From positions 39,719,191 through 39,783,190 of the forward strand of contig OX381710.1 of the NCBI GenBank assembly GCA_947462335.1: a DNA stretch of 64,000 nucleotides, given 5' to 3'. Every line of letters begins with the position of its first letter. Position 1 is the stretch's first letter. The DNA comes from Harmothoe impar. Lineage: Eukaryota; Annelida; Polychaeta; Phyllodocida; Polynoidae. The position numbers and the translations under genes were made by a program. Positions 37,967 through 50,290 of the stretch are shown piece after piece. The notes beneath the pieces are model-generated. The model saw only the letters and a program-made list of their open reading frames with translations. It was not told the origin of the DNA and searched no databases.

Positions 37967-40900
37967 GCGGCGCTGCTCGGACGCTGCTGCGAACAGTCGA
38001 TGCGTTACCAGCGGCCATTAGTGTCATTGAGTCTGACTACTGAGTCGGCAGTAGACAGCTACTTTCTCCACCAGACCCGCATTAACGCTTAGCCGCTCCG
38101 ACTGTGGTCGTTACTCCCAGGTCAGCAAGCTCAGGAGGAGCTGGCCATGGGCAGGAGGGATCACTGGTGGGGGTGGTAGAAGTACGTACGTGCCGCACTG
38201 GTCTAGTAGAGGAGACGTTGGTGCGGCTATCTGACCCTCCAGGTGGCACCTCAGGTCCCGTGTCGCCAGGTCGTCGCCAACATCCGGGTGTTCCCAGGGG
38301 ACGCGCTGTCTGTTTGCGCCTCCAACCGCTCACGCTGCCCTCCTCTGGTGCCCTCACACCCCCACTTCCCACCTCGTCACTCAGCAGGTCACCACTGGTG
38401 TCCTTCTGCCCTGCTCACCCCATGTCCCTCTACCTCCCTATAATCACCGCTCCCAACCCCCTCACCCCCTCACACACCCTTCCCTTAGTACCTGTCGTTG
38501 GCAGTGGAGGCTGGACGAGTGTGTTTCCGGTGGAGAATAGCAGCCACGATGTTCTACTATGGGCTTGGTGAAGGTACAGCAGTGGGATGAGCAGTGGGGA
38601 GGTGGAGGGGATGTTATAGGCACTGTGATTAAGTGGAGGAGGTCACTGAAGGTGGCTAGATGATGCTGGGCGCTGCATGTACATGGGGTGATTGGATGTG
38701 GGCCATGACCGGGTATAGTGTGCACCAATAGACAGTGTGTTGTTGTAGATAGGCTGTGGGTTCTCTTTTTTTTTTTTACAAATGGGAAATGGGTGGCGAG
38801 CAATTGGCACGGGGCAGTTGCTGATAAAGGCTGACCCTGCTAATATGATGAAAGAGGCTTGCTGTGGATATCGGTGACAAGTGAGTACACAGTTGGTATC
38901 TAGGGCAGTTAGGTCAGGGAATAGGTGTGCTTCAGGCAACATAGTCCCAAAATTTGGGTCGTCATGGTGGACTCGCGGATCGCAGGTTCGACTTACATAT
39001 TTCCAACTCTACCTGAATATTTTAAAATGCGATATAGATGATTATAAGATAAATGTGACTTAGTGATTGAGCATCATGTATGGATGATGTAACAGGAAGA
39101 TTTACCCATGAAACATTATTTCCGTGGTAAAGATAATTATTTTCATATAAAGGTGACTAAATAATGTTGATGATTTACTGAGGTCGTACAAACACACGTA
39201 TATGCGTTGCAAAATACAGACGAGTGAGTGTGACCACATCCATGAGTGCATTGTGACCAGTGGGTATTGGGTGACGTGGGACCACCATGGAGGAGGATGA
39301 CAGAGGGTGGTGGGCATTGGGCACCAGGGGTAGGAGGGGCAATGCAGGGAGGACAGATACTCAGCTGTGGTCGGTAGCTGGCAGAGGGTGGTGAAGCCTT
39401 TGTGGGACGCCAATATTGACTTGCGTCGCATCACGCCAGCTCACAACAAACAAGACCGCTGCAGCAGCGATGCCATGAAAAGGTTTCGGTATATATCACA
39501 GTAACCTATGCTCAGTCACTTCCCCCACCTATCCATAGGACATAACAGGTAGAATTTCCCCACCACACAGCTAAACAAAACTTCAATTTAAGTGAAAATG
39601 CCTATGTGTGTGCTTCTTTGAAGGAAGCGTGCAGCCACCCTGACTGTTGGTCATATTGATCATTTTAAATGGCTTCAGGCAAAGAGCACATTTATTTGGC
39701 CACATCAATACCCGTGATTACATGGCACAGAGATAGGAGACATTGGCTTACAGATGCATTAGGACACTGTTTTATCTCACACAGACTACAATGAGTTTCA
39801 TCCACTGCGATAAAATCTTTGTCCAATGGCATACTCCTGGAAAAGACAAATGATCTTGGACAGACAAAATGGCATACGTGAATTATAATCCCCGCAGGGC
39901 GTAGAACCCTATGTGAAAGCCAGGCACGCTAGGATTTATAATTGCAATGAAAGCAGGCATATTCAATATTGACGTTGAAATAGAGATGACCTACAAAGCA
40001 CCACTGCACGTACATTTAGAACGTTAATCGTATCATATTGGACCGATGTTTTTCGTTAAGGCACACTATAAACTATGAGAAAAAAGAAGAATTGCATTGC
40101 ATATTGTAATAGTATATCTGACACAGCAAGTACTACAATAACAGATGACAGTAACTCTTGATCCATAAATGTGGCAGATGCTAGATAAAGCTTCAGTGTT
40201 TATAGACAATTAAATTCTATTGTCAGATATCAGTGAGTAATACTTTGAAAAGGGGACAAATTACTACAACGCCTCTGGATGAAGAGGCTCGTCATCTTCT
40301 TGGTTCTTAGTGGAAGCTGTGCTGAGGTTTAATGAGAATTGTGCTTTTAGCTATAAGAAGGGTGCTGGGGAAATCGCGCCTCAAACCATTCAGTGGAGGA
40401 CCAAACAGACCCAGTGCTTTGTACACAGAGATTAATCTGGTATTCTCAGAGACAGTCGCCTTCTGTGTTGGGAATGGATGCTTATGCATCTTTGAAGAAA
40501 ATAGTATGATGGAATATAATGGCCTACGGTGGTACTGGTGCTGTTGTTTGATCATGGTGTAGATGGTAGAACCATGCAATTCTAAGAACTATCTATAGGT
40601 ACATCTATGAAGTTCTAATATACTGTCCATGATTTGAAAAAAAAATATGCAGAGATTGACTCTATGTTCAAAACTGAGTCTTCTGCTACTGTGTATATTC
40701 AGGCATGATCTAATAGATAGCACGCAATTGCATTGATTATTATCATTATGATTGAACTACTCATTCCTTTGTGTACCTACCCTTCCCATTCAGCACTGTT
40801 CCCTATAGACGTATAGAGTGTATTATGTCATTTCAATGCTGGCCCACATTCTGTGTTATCACCCAGAGGCCATGGTCGCCCGACATAATGCCTCATCTCC

Positions 40901-42559
40901 CTATACTACTACCACTCAGTAACGCTGTGGTGAGTTAGATGAGAGAACCACAACCCAGTTCACTTTGGTATACATAGACTCAATGCTGTATACATTAACC
41001 GTCTGGTAATGCGAAACTTGGTAAGTTTATAAAATGGAACAATGACGGCAACCAATTAGGTTAATTACTGATCGAGAGCAATCAAGGCCACTTGTTACTT
41101 TTAAAATCCATTAGCTTTCTAAGAGGAGACAGATTCTACACTTACATGTCTGTCTTGGTATTGGAAAGATACAATTGAGACAATTGACGCTGGGATATTT
41201 AAGTAAAGGTACTGCTAGAGGTATAGCTGTGTACCTCAGAAAAGCTAGCTATCCCATTTCCTTACAGGTCGACACTTGACGGATGGGAGGCACCGTGATT
41301 ATTGGCAGATGCCTCTGACGCATAGAATAACTGACTCATAACAGGCCTGGTGACAGGGACACAGTGGTCTAAGTAAAAACCAGCTGTGGGCTCAATACCA
41401 TCTAAGTGCATCAGGGAATTGTTCCCGAAATTGGCCTTGTGGTTAAAAATCCGCCTTATCTTGAAAGGCATCAGCATATCGACAAGGGCTTTGGCCCATG
41501 GACAGCAGATAAGTATACAACAAACGCTTATTCCCAGCCTGATTCCTGACTGTACCGAATATCAGGCTACATCGATATGGTCACTTAACAATGGAGCTAG
41601 TCTGAAGTTAAGTACCAGCTTCACTTAGTCAGAAAGGTGATTATGCCAAACCGGAATCTACGGATCTCTACCACCCAAACCAAATAAGAGATCTCTTGGT
41701 TGACTTGCAGATTGCATCAGCTGATCTCCAGCGGTCGGGCAAAATACCCCAGGGCACTTAAAGCCTACAGGGGAAACTTAAAGGTCAGCATGTTCAATTA
41801 TTGCCACAAGAGGCTGCAGCCGATAACCACCTAATTACCTTATCACCACTGACAGTTGGAGAGGGACAACTGATTATGTAGCCTGCAGCTAACAGGGCAA
41901 TTACCTGACCCTCCCTTATCACTGATCCCTTATCAGCAGCACTTTGTACCGGGCCAGATTTAATTGCAAATGTCCCCACTGATTTCTAGAGGTGCTGAAA
42001 TACCCAGTCCCTTTCTGATACAACATAGAAGGTATGGCCTTGAGGTTCAGTTTGGACGGCGGAAGGCACGGAGAAACATAATTTATGAACATGGCTATGT
42101 ATCATTGAACATAATCGATAAGCATTGTTGGCGCAATTAAAGTGTTTTATCAGGATTGTGTTAGATGACAGTATAACAGAGTAGGTAGGTAGAGTGGGTA
42201 GATTGAGAGACCAATTAATCATTCCTCACAAAACCAATCCGTTATCTGTACCCCTCAATGTACATCCATTATCATCCTCCCATCATGACATATGAACAGG
42301 ATGATTATACACAGACAGCCAGGCTCTGGTATGGCAATGAATCAAAGGTACACGGGTAGCTGTATGTATGAGACATACTACATTGTATAATTAAAATAAA
42401 GTATAATAATGTAGAGGCAAAGCATATATATTGTGACGGAAATAGATAACTACTAGAAGCACTATAAAATACAGTGGCACCAATTCTGAAATCACGTATT
42501 GTAGTGCACAACATAGGATTTATATCATGTTAAGAAAAGATCTAGGAGGTCTAGCACAA

Positions 42560-42579
42560 TGTCTAGACATGTCTAGACA
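42560..42579. promoter_or_regulatory. Perfect 20-bp palindrome of two SMAD-type GTCTAGAC sites
   Basis: TGTCTAGACATGTCTAGACA is its own reverse complement. It contains the palindromic SMAD-binding element GTCTAGAC twice, at 42561-42568 and 42571-42578, ten bases apart and so on one face of the helix. A single additional TCTAG half lies just upstream. It is a candidate TGF-beta/BMP-responsive site. Confidence 0.4.
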
Positions 42580-44902
42580 CATCCTAAGTCACAAGAACCA
42601 TTCTCCATTTTGTTTAGTGCGACCATACGTTACTCCCGCCTATACCTAAAGATAGTCGCTGGTAACAATAGGAATATCTAGGCCATGCTTTTCATGGCAC
42701 TTGACGTATTCAAACTGCTATAAGTCAGGCACTTGAAAGTACCCATTACTGTATGTGCTAAGACGCCCTGAGTCCAAAGTGGAGATTTATCTCGGCGATC
42801 AGCGATAATTCCCGAATTTACTTGCAATAAATGAGCCATAAAACGTGTGCCTGCACCAGAGCATTTGGGTTGGATCTTTGAAGGCGACCTTGCCCCAGTT
42901 CGGTCTCTTAAAGAATCTGGCAGCAGAGATCCAAAGAAGAGCCATTCAACACTCAGAGGCCCTTTTCTCCAGGTTCAATGTGGGAGCTGAGTCAATGAAG
43001 TTGGTCTTTGTGGTTCATTGAGACAGCTTTGCGCCTATGAAGAGCTTCCTTTGGGCCATGTCAGACAACCTATAAAGCTTCACAGCATCTCCCCTAACGT
43101 GTAAAGAAGAAAATCCATCATCAGGTCCAGGACAGCCTGGATCTACCTCAGCCATAAAAGCACTCCTATATTGTCCGATTTATGGCCTTTGACGAGAAAG
43201 GGGAAATGAAGGTATCCCTCATCTTTGTGCGAGTACATAAATATATTATTTAACAACACGTGTACATTGCATAGCACTTTATGGCTGTTGGATTAATGTG
43301 TCGAGTCATGAAGCTCCAAGCGGCAAGGGATAACTCTTTTTTCTACTCTGGTATAAGGGGTGTATATTTTGCTAGACCAGTCCCCTGGAGTGCACGTGGC
43401 AGTCTTGAGAGGGTGCATCCATGAAGAAAAAAGAAAAGAGCGAAAAAGATAGACCGATAAATAGCACCAGAGGTCTTCCTATAGACGCGTCATCACTCGT
43501 CAAGGGCGGCCACCTGGAAGGCTGGTGGCAGTGCCATCCGTCAACTAGCACTGCCGCAATGCCGTTATCACACCCAGATCTTTTGTAGCTGTAATAATAG
43601 CCTAATGAAAGACGCATTGGCCATGATCAGACTGTCAACTGGCCCATATTCCGATTCTATCTGCCCGGCGGGCCTGGCGGGGTGTCGGCGGATGGGCAGG
43701 GTGCAGAGGGAGGGGGGAGACGGATGAGAGGACCGCGGGGTGGAGGCGTTATCACGGCCTGGAGCTGTCATCCCGGCCCGGCGACGGATGGCGGAGGATG
43801 CAGGAGCCATCATAATTATTGCACCGTCCCAGTCAGGGCAGCAATCTGCAAAACGCCGGGGCAGCTAGCACAAAGGGCCGGGGGGAAGGTGGGGCTGTAA
43901 CCGCGCACCGTACTATCGGCCACCACAGATACCATCTCTGCAGGCGGCCGTGTAGGGGCAGGTGGTCGCGTGCCGAGATAAAATATCACTCATACGCCGC
44001 TGTCGTGACATAACGCCGGTATTAAGCGCCTCGCCCGCCGCTCGCTTGTCCTCCCCAGGCCCATTAATTTGCTCTGGTGGCAGCTTACCCCGCCAACTCC
44101 CTCATGGCCGTCGATCCTATACCCTCCCCCTGCTCCCACGCTCTTTTGCCCTGCCTCCAACTACACACCTCCGGGCCATTGCCTTCCACCTTGCATTCCC
44201 TTCCTACAGTCCCTCCATCGTCTTCTGTGCTGCAGTCTTTCTATAGGCCCATGCAGTTCTCCCAAACGTTCTGTACATACTGCTCTATTCCTCTTTAATT
44301 CTAATATTTCACGTTTTACACCTTTCTTTACATTACCTCTTGATGTTTTTGCACCTTTCAAGCTCATAGAAACGCCCAATACCGCCCCACTCTCCTCTCA
44401 TACTAACCACCATTGCTCTGGCTCTTCCTTTAGCTGTACCTCCTTTGCCAAGCTATGCACTGCCTCAATGTCGTAGTACCATCCCCTGTCTCAGATCATG
44501 TCCACTCAGGCATCCTCTGCTCCCACCATGCCCACCCCCTGAGGGGTGCAGGCGGTAGTGGCGAGGAAGGATTGATCATACCCGATGAAACGCCTATTGT
44601 ATCAGCAGCTGCCTCCCAAGCCAGTGTCCATGACGTCGCCATATGACAACTGACAGCTCGGTGGGAGGTCCTCCCTCGCTGATTACTCCTACACATGACC
44701 ACGTGCAGAGATAATACCTTCTCACAGGGTGGACCTGGGGGTTTACGGTGGTGCCCAGCTCTCTGCCAGAATCGGACCTAATTCCCACACCTGTCTGGCA
44801 ACCAAGGCCAATGTGTCAGTGCCACCATCAGTCGCCGACGCCAACCCCATCTCCACTCCCCCTACCCACTCCCATCAAGCACAGAGGCACATCTTCCCGC
44901 TG

Positions 44903-45497
44903 GAGCAGCTCTCAGCAGGTCTCATCACTATACCATGAGTTACTCCCACTTTGGCAAGGCTACTCACAGAGCTACAAGTTGCTCACATCTGCTCAATAGC
45001 AAGCCTTTACCGAGCAGGTGCAACCAGACAAAAACTTCCCCAAGCCAGGACATAAAAACCAGAACGCATTTCAAAACTGCTTTAACATGCTACCAGCGCT
45101 TCCAATCAGTTGAGAATTTGCCTCCAATACACTACTCTGCCTGAGGTATGCCTCACTCCTACTCAAAGTCGTTTCCAGAGCTTTTCAAGATTTTCTATCA
45201 GTGATATTTGACTTCTAATTCTAATTCCCCTTCCCTGATATTTATAGCAACAACTATCTAGTATCTCGAACCCTCTGCCAGCATCTTACATTTCTAATGG
45301 GAAGCTGAAAGCCTTGAAGATAAAAGGCGACAACTGAGTCATTTATGCAACAGCTAGGACGTAGCAGCTGCTACTAAGCCATTCTTTGTTGAGAGTAGTA
45401 GCTCCTATCATGACTTAACGTGGTCCTCGCCCATACAGTGCTCTAATCTGTTGAGGCAGCTCTGACCTGCTCAGCGCTGACCTACAAAGAGCTGCTC
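44903..45497. promoter_or_regulatory. GAGCWGCTC motifs next to the transposon insertion
   Basis: Exact copies lie at 44903 and 45489, with close variants between 45456 and 45562 (GAGCAGCTTT, GAGCTACTC). The motif field stops at the left end of the giant element and resumes after its right end. Confidence 0.5.
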
Positions 45498-45807
45498 AAA
45501 ACTACCCGGCCACCTTGAGCAGCTTTACACCAAACTCCATCACCGAGCTACTCTGAGGAGCTCCATATGCTCATATCTGCTCATGGCAGCCGGCCTCCGA
45601 AGCTCCATGCATCTGGGCAACCATGGGAAATCCCATCAGAAAGCGGACCACGACTGGAACCGTCTGTCTTCATTTAGTTGCCTGTCGCGGCTTTATAATT
45701 ACCTGCAGAACTGACTGTCTGCGTATTATCACTCCGTGGAACCCATATTCTGCAGGGACGCATCAGCTGAGGTGCTACCTATATAATCATGGCCTAGGAA
45801 AGGCTGC

Positions 45808-45813
45808 ACTGGT
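45808..45813. repeat. Left target-site duplication ACTGGT of the giant element
   Basis: The six bases ACTGGT directly before the left terminal repeat are repeated exactly at 60929-60934 directly after the right terminal repeat. This fixes both ends of the element. Confidence 0.9.
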
Positions 45814-46080
45814 AGTAGTATATAGGAGCATATTCAGCGCGTAAGAAACGGGTGCAACTAGGTCAGTTGACACTTGCAGAACGGAAGTGACCTCTGTCAA
45901 CCAATCAGAAGCTTCCATTTCACAGGAAGTGACGTCATTGGCCTAGTTCTGGGGTCATGACACACTTTAAAGGCTTCTGATTGGTTTAAATAACGTCAAC
46001 ATGACCTACTAGATATGTAAACATGACCTACTAAGTGTAAACACGTGGTCATAACCATGTGGTCCACGTGGTCATGACTC
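45814..46080 (+). repeat. Left terminal inverted repeat of the giant element
   Basis: It pairs with 60668-60928. The first 45 bases match the other end almost perfectly, and similarity declines inwards. It contains a subterminal palindrome (CCAATCAGAAGC at 45901-45912 and GCTTCTGATTGG at 45973-45984), a CRE TGACGTCA at 45930-45937 beside an ETS-like AGGAAGTG, and E-boxes CACGTG near 46043 and 46067. Confidence 0.9.
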
Positions 46081-46381
46081 ACTACTCTGATGCAATGCTA
46101 CTTTACTATTGTGAAACTGAACAAAGACATTGTGAAATGCTGTCATATTCTGATGCAATACTAACTTATGGTATTGTAAAATACTGTTATGCACTAGCAT
46201 CGACACGATACTCAGATTACACATTCACTTAGTCATGACTCACTATTCTGATGAAATGCTACTTAAATATTGTGAAATTCAATAATTTTGAATTGTAAAC
46301 GTATATTTATTCATCAAATGATTTTCTAAACAATGTCGTTATTCAATGTACAGGAAATAGCATAATGAATGATGTATTGTT

Positions 46382-46990
46382 CCAACTCTTTCAACCTGAC
46401 ACGCGCTACCATGGTAGCCATTTATGTTAGCTACATTACGAACAAACATGATTTTGATACATGACAATAGGTCAAAACTAGGGTCTACAATAATTCTGGA
46501 CTATAGTAGTGAGGTAGTCTCTAGCAAATTCTCCCGAAATGAATAACTGAGTTGCATGAGTAACCAGCAGATTTTAAAGGTCGTGAGCCTTTTGGACTAT
46601 TTTTGGATTATATTTGTGCTACTTGGGTAGCCATGTAGTCCTCAAAACCACGTGCATTGTGCAAAATATGTCTGATACCACACGCATGAATCCTCTATAA
46701 GTATCCCGGAAGTCCCCAATACTGCCAGAACAGTAGCCTAAGACTCATCTTATTGAATCCCTAACTCACTCAATCTCAACTATCCCCAGTGGTTATGACG
46801 ACAGCATACCTTGGTCTCTCACACTTTATCCTTTTATCTATACCTCACAACTACTTATCATATATCTGCAACCGGGTCTCTACCTGTATCAGTATTATGG
46901 AGCACATGTCAATGGAGTTAGTTCTTGAGTTAATAAAGGTTCAGCAGTCACATAAAATCATGAAAATTATGTGACCAAGTTGAAACAAAA
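46382..46990 (+). repeat. Inverted repeat arm 1 (about 610 bp), partner at 48286-48897
   Basis: The segment beginning CCAACTCTTTCAACCTGACA is closely similar along its whole length to the reverse complement of 48286-48897. With the intervening 391-bp tandem repeats it forms a 2.5-kb fold-back sub-structure. The internal junctions are A-rich (AAAAAAAAAAAG at 46988 and TTTTTTTTT at 48289), which may mark the ends of an independent mobile unit. Confidence 0.85.
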
Positions 46991-46998
46991 AAAAAAAG

Positions 46999-47906
46999 AA
47001 GTGTATTTATATGACGCAAGGTTAGCTTTCTATAGTGAAATGTGAACGATGACATTGCAAAATATGAGATGTTGATGTAATTCCATTTTATTATTGTTGG
47101 ACACTAAAAATGCTATTGTGAAATACTGTCATCATTCTTTTACTACAATTGCCATGCACTGCAAGAACATGGGCTCAAACTATAATAGAATGATGTTGGG
47201 TTGAATTTGAAATGTATGAATATTTGTAAATAACAACATGCTCAGTTAAGGAAAACGTTTTCTAAACGTTTACAAACGTTTTCAAAACGTTTAGATGAAA
47301 ATGGTTTCTATTGTGTTGTATGAAATAAGTTTTCTTCTAAAACGTTTGGAGAACGTTTTTGATAGCTAGGAAGTGACTGACTAGGTCATGAAGTGTATTT
47401 ATATGATGCAAGGTTAGCTTTCTATAGTGAAATGTGAATGATGACATTGCAAAATATGAGATGCTGATGTAATTCCATTTTATTATTGTTGGACACTAAA
47501 AATGCTATTGTGAAATACTGTCATCATTCTTTTACTACAATTGCCATGCACTGCAAGAACATGGGCTCAAACTATAATAGAATGATGTTAGGTTGAATTT
47601 GAAATGTATGAATATTTGTAAATAACAACATGCTCAGTTAAGGAAAACGTTTTCTAAACGTTTACAAACGTTTTCAAAACGTTTAGATGAAAATGGTTTC
47701 TATTGTGTTGTATGAAAGAAGTTTTCTTCTAAAACGTTTGGAGAACGTTTTTGATAGCTAGGAGGTGACTGACTAGGTCATGAAGTGTATTTATATGATG
47801 CAAGGTTAGCTTTCTATAGTGAAATGTGAATGATTACATTGCAACATATGAGATGCTGATGTAATTCCATTTTATTATTGTTGGACACTAAAAATGCCAT
47901 TGTGAA
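46999..47906 (+). repeat. 391-bp tandem repeat, 2.3 copies
   Basis: Units begin GAAGTGTATTTATATGA at 46999, 47390 and 47782, giving periods of 391 and 392. Each full unit contains a block of AACGTT palindromes. Inverted copies of the unit occur near the right end (59197-59845 and 60183-60660). Confidence 0.9.
47254..47357. promoter_or_regulatory. Helically phased AACGTT palindrome array
   Basis: AACGTT starts at 47254, 47265, 47275 and 47286 (steps of 11, 10 and 11 bases), then at 47341 and 47352 (step of 11). The same block is preserved in the next tandem unit (47645-47750) and in the inverted copies near the right end (about 59245-59285, 59575-59675, 60297-60402, 60538-60645). Regular spacing by one helical turn puts all palindromes on one face of the DNA, as expected for cooperative protein binding, for instance by a transposition or replication factor of the element. 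Confidence 0.5.
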
Positions 47907-48285
47907 ATACAAATCATACATATTGCTACATTGTGCAGTCAAATTGCTTGATACCCTGTCACAGTGTGCCAGCTGCATTTTTGGTATCGAAGCACATTGA
48001 AACTATACATACTATCCCTGCTCTGGAGTCAAGTGCTCAACTGAAACTGCCAAGTGGCACAGTGCTATTATCAACTACATAACTGGTGTCAACCAACACA
48101 TATTAATTATATAATATTAGTTAAGAATTTATGCAACTTAGACCTAAGAGTTTGCCTGAAACCACTGATGCGCATGCATCAAAGTAATTGTATTTCTGTA
48201 TAAATACAATGCTCTACATAACAGGGCCGACTGTATAGGTTATATCATGCATGAACATTCATTCATGAACATGAGCATTCATATA

Positions 48286-48897
48286 TATTTTTTTTTCAAC
48301 TTGGTCACATCATTTTCATGATTTTATGTGACTGCTGAACCTTTATTAACTCAAGAACTAACTCCATTGACATGTGCTCCATAATACTGATACAGGTAGA
48401 GACTTGGTTGCAGATATATGATAGGTAGTTGTGAGGTATAGATAAAAGGATAAAGTGTGAGAGACTAGGGTATGCTGTCGTCATAACTACTGGGGATAGT
48501 GGAGATTGGGTGAGTTAGGGATTCAATAAGATGAGTCTTAGGCTACTGTTCTGGCGGTATTGGGGACTTCTGGGATACTTATAGAGGATTCATGCATGTG
48601 GTATCAGACATATTTTGCACAATGCAGGTGGTTTTGAGGACTACATAGCTACCCAAGTAGCACAAATATAATCTAAAAATAGTCCAAAAGGCTCACGACC
48701 TTTAAAATCTGCTGGTTACTCATGCAACTCAGTTATTCATTTCAGGAGAATTTGCTAGAGACTACCTCACTACTATAGTCCAGAATTATTGTAGACTCTA
48801 GTTTTGACCTATAGTCATGTATCAAAATCATGTTTGTTCGTAATGTAGCTAACATAAATGGCTACCCTGGTAGCGCGTGTCAGGTTAAAAGAGTTGG
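48286..48897 (-). repeat. Inverted repeat arm 2, partner of 46382-46990
   Basis: This is the reverse complement of 46382-46990 with scattered substitutions and small indels. A 73-codon frame at 48830-49051 overlaps its end but has no recognised domain. Confidence 0.85.
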
Positions 48898-49139
48898 TTA
48901 CTCATGTAACTCAATGCTACTCCGATGGAGTGATTACCCACGTAACACATCTCCTAGTGGGTACTCTCCATATCTAGTCTTGAATATATCTGCTGATTCT
49001 GCTGTTTGTGCCTTCAAGTGTAGCCTATTCCACAGCTGGACACCCCTATAATAAGGGCTTCTTTCAAAGCGTGCTAAGTTATGCCTGACTTGCCTGACTT
49101 GCCTGACTTGCGACTCATGACCTAGTCAGTCACCTCTTA

Positions 49140-50290
49140 GCTATCAAAAACGTTCTCTAAACGTTTTAGAAGTAAACTTCTCTCATACAACACAATAGAA
49201 AACATTATCTATGAGTGAACACAGGGAACATATATTATTTAGCTAAAATAGCTATGCACTGCAGGAACACAAGCTCAAACTCCGCTCTGTTAGTATTTAG
49301 CTCTTTGTATCACAGAGTACATGACTGGCGTCATGCCATAATCATGTATGAGGTTAGCTGAGTAGGTTGATATACTCCTGGAATTTGATTCCTGAAGATT
49401 TATCATAGCTTCAAAAACGATAATTACTAACTCAAGGGGCTCAGTTGACAGTGTGTAAATAGGAATTTGTAAGTAGTTGATGAACAATGATGAGATATAA
49501 TGCTGAAGCTGTAAGCAGATTGGAAAAAAGCTCTCTGACAGGTTCTGATTGAACTATATAGCATAACTACTGTGAGGACGCTGAAAGACAAGTACTCAAA
49601 ATATCAACATGGAGCTAATCTGAGAAGTTTTGTCAAGTGTGTGTGTGTGTGTGTGCACAGTGATTAAAGTAAGTGATAATGACACATTAACTATGACTGG
49701 ACACAGGAAACATATATTACTTAACCATGAGAGGCATGCACTGCAGGAACACAAGCTCAAACTCCACTCCACAACATTAACCTGAGAAAATGCTACAATA
49801 CTCTAATACTACCACATGTTTATCTAACTAATGATACATCAATATTGTGAAGATGTTCCTCTTTGTGCAGTGACTAGCATGATCCCTGAGTTCATTATGA
49901 TTTAACTACCAACAGCAGATTCTGCATAATGTCTTATATTGCTGGAAAATGTTTTGACGTTTTTGTATGTGACAGCTCTATAAAGTATAAAATGTGAATT
50001 TTAAAAAGCTGAAATCTTTTGTATCCTGCTTAAGAAACTCACTCTCTTTGTAACTTGCTTATGCTTTCTGCTAATCAAAAATGTGAAATCTGTGTGTTGC
50101 ATCTTTGTTACACTGTCTTGTTCAAGACAGTTTCTCACAATACCAAAGTTGGTATTGCATCAGCATGTGACAGTATTTCGCAATGTCATTATTGAATTTC
50201 ACAATAGTAAAGTAGCATTGCATCAGAGTAGTAAGTCATGACTAAGTAAATGTGTGATCTAGGTATTCTGAATATAGATCGATGTTCTCT
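49140..50290 (+). repeat. Direct-orientation copy of the right-arm unit 57010-58560
   Basis: The order of sequence blocks (CTATGAGTGAACACAGGGAA, then CACTGCAGGAACACAAGCTC, then GGTTAGCTGAGTAGG, then ATGAACAATGATGAGATATA, then the CAATACCAAAGTTGGTATTG block) is the same as at 57010-58560. The difference is that the copy here lacks the TTAA MITE present at 57179-57691, giving a natural empty site at about 49370-49380. Confidence 0.75.

Larger units (their letters stand above)
30992..45807 (-). other. Presumed long 5' intron, proximal part
   Basis: No splice-compatible minus-strand exon in phase 0 was found upstream of 30991. If the gene model is right this is intron, continuing past the giant transposon to at least 64000. 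It contains one MITE (31652-32166), GAGCWGCTC motifs up to 35488 and at 44903 and 45489, a promoter-like motif group at 37565-37966 and a SMAD-type palindrome at 42560. GC-rich overlapping frames at 38080-38570 have no convincing splice sites. The rest is unique sequence without recognised features. Confidence 0.45.

Noticed and set aside
38082..38372. Minus-strand 96-codon frame as an upstream exon of the gene
   Set aside because: The candidate acceptor lacks a pyrimidine tract and no donor gives phase 0 with exon 30698-30991 in a convincing way.
38955..38995. tRNA-like fragment with GGTTCGACTT B box
   Set aside because: No matching A box or cloverleaf is present, and it lacks the tail of the SINE-like copies.
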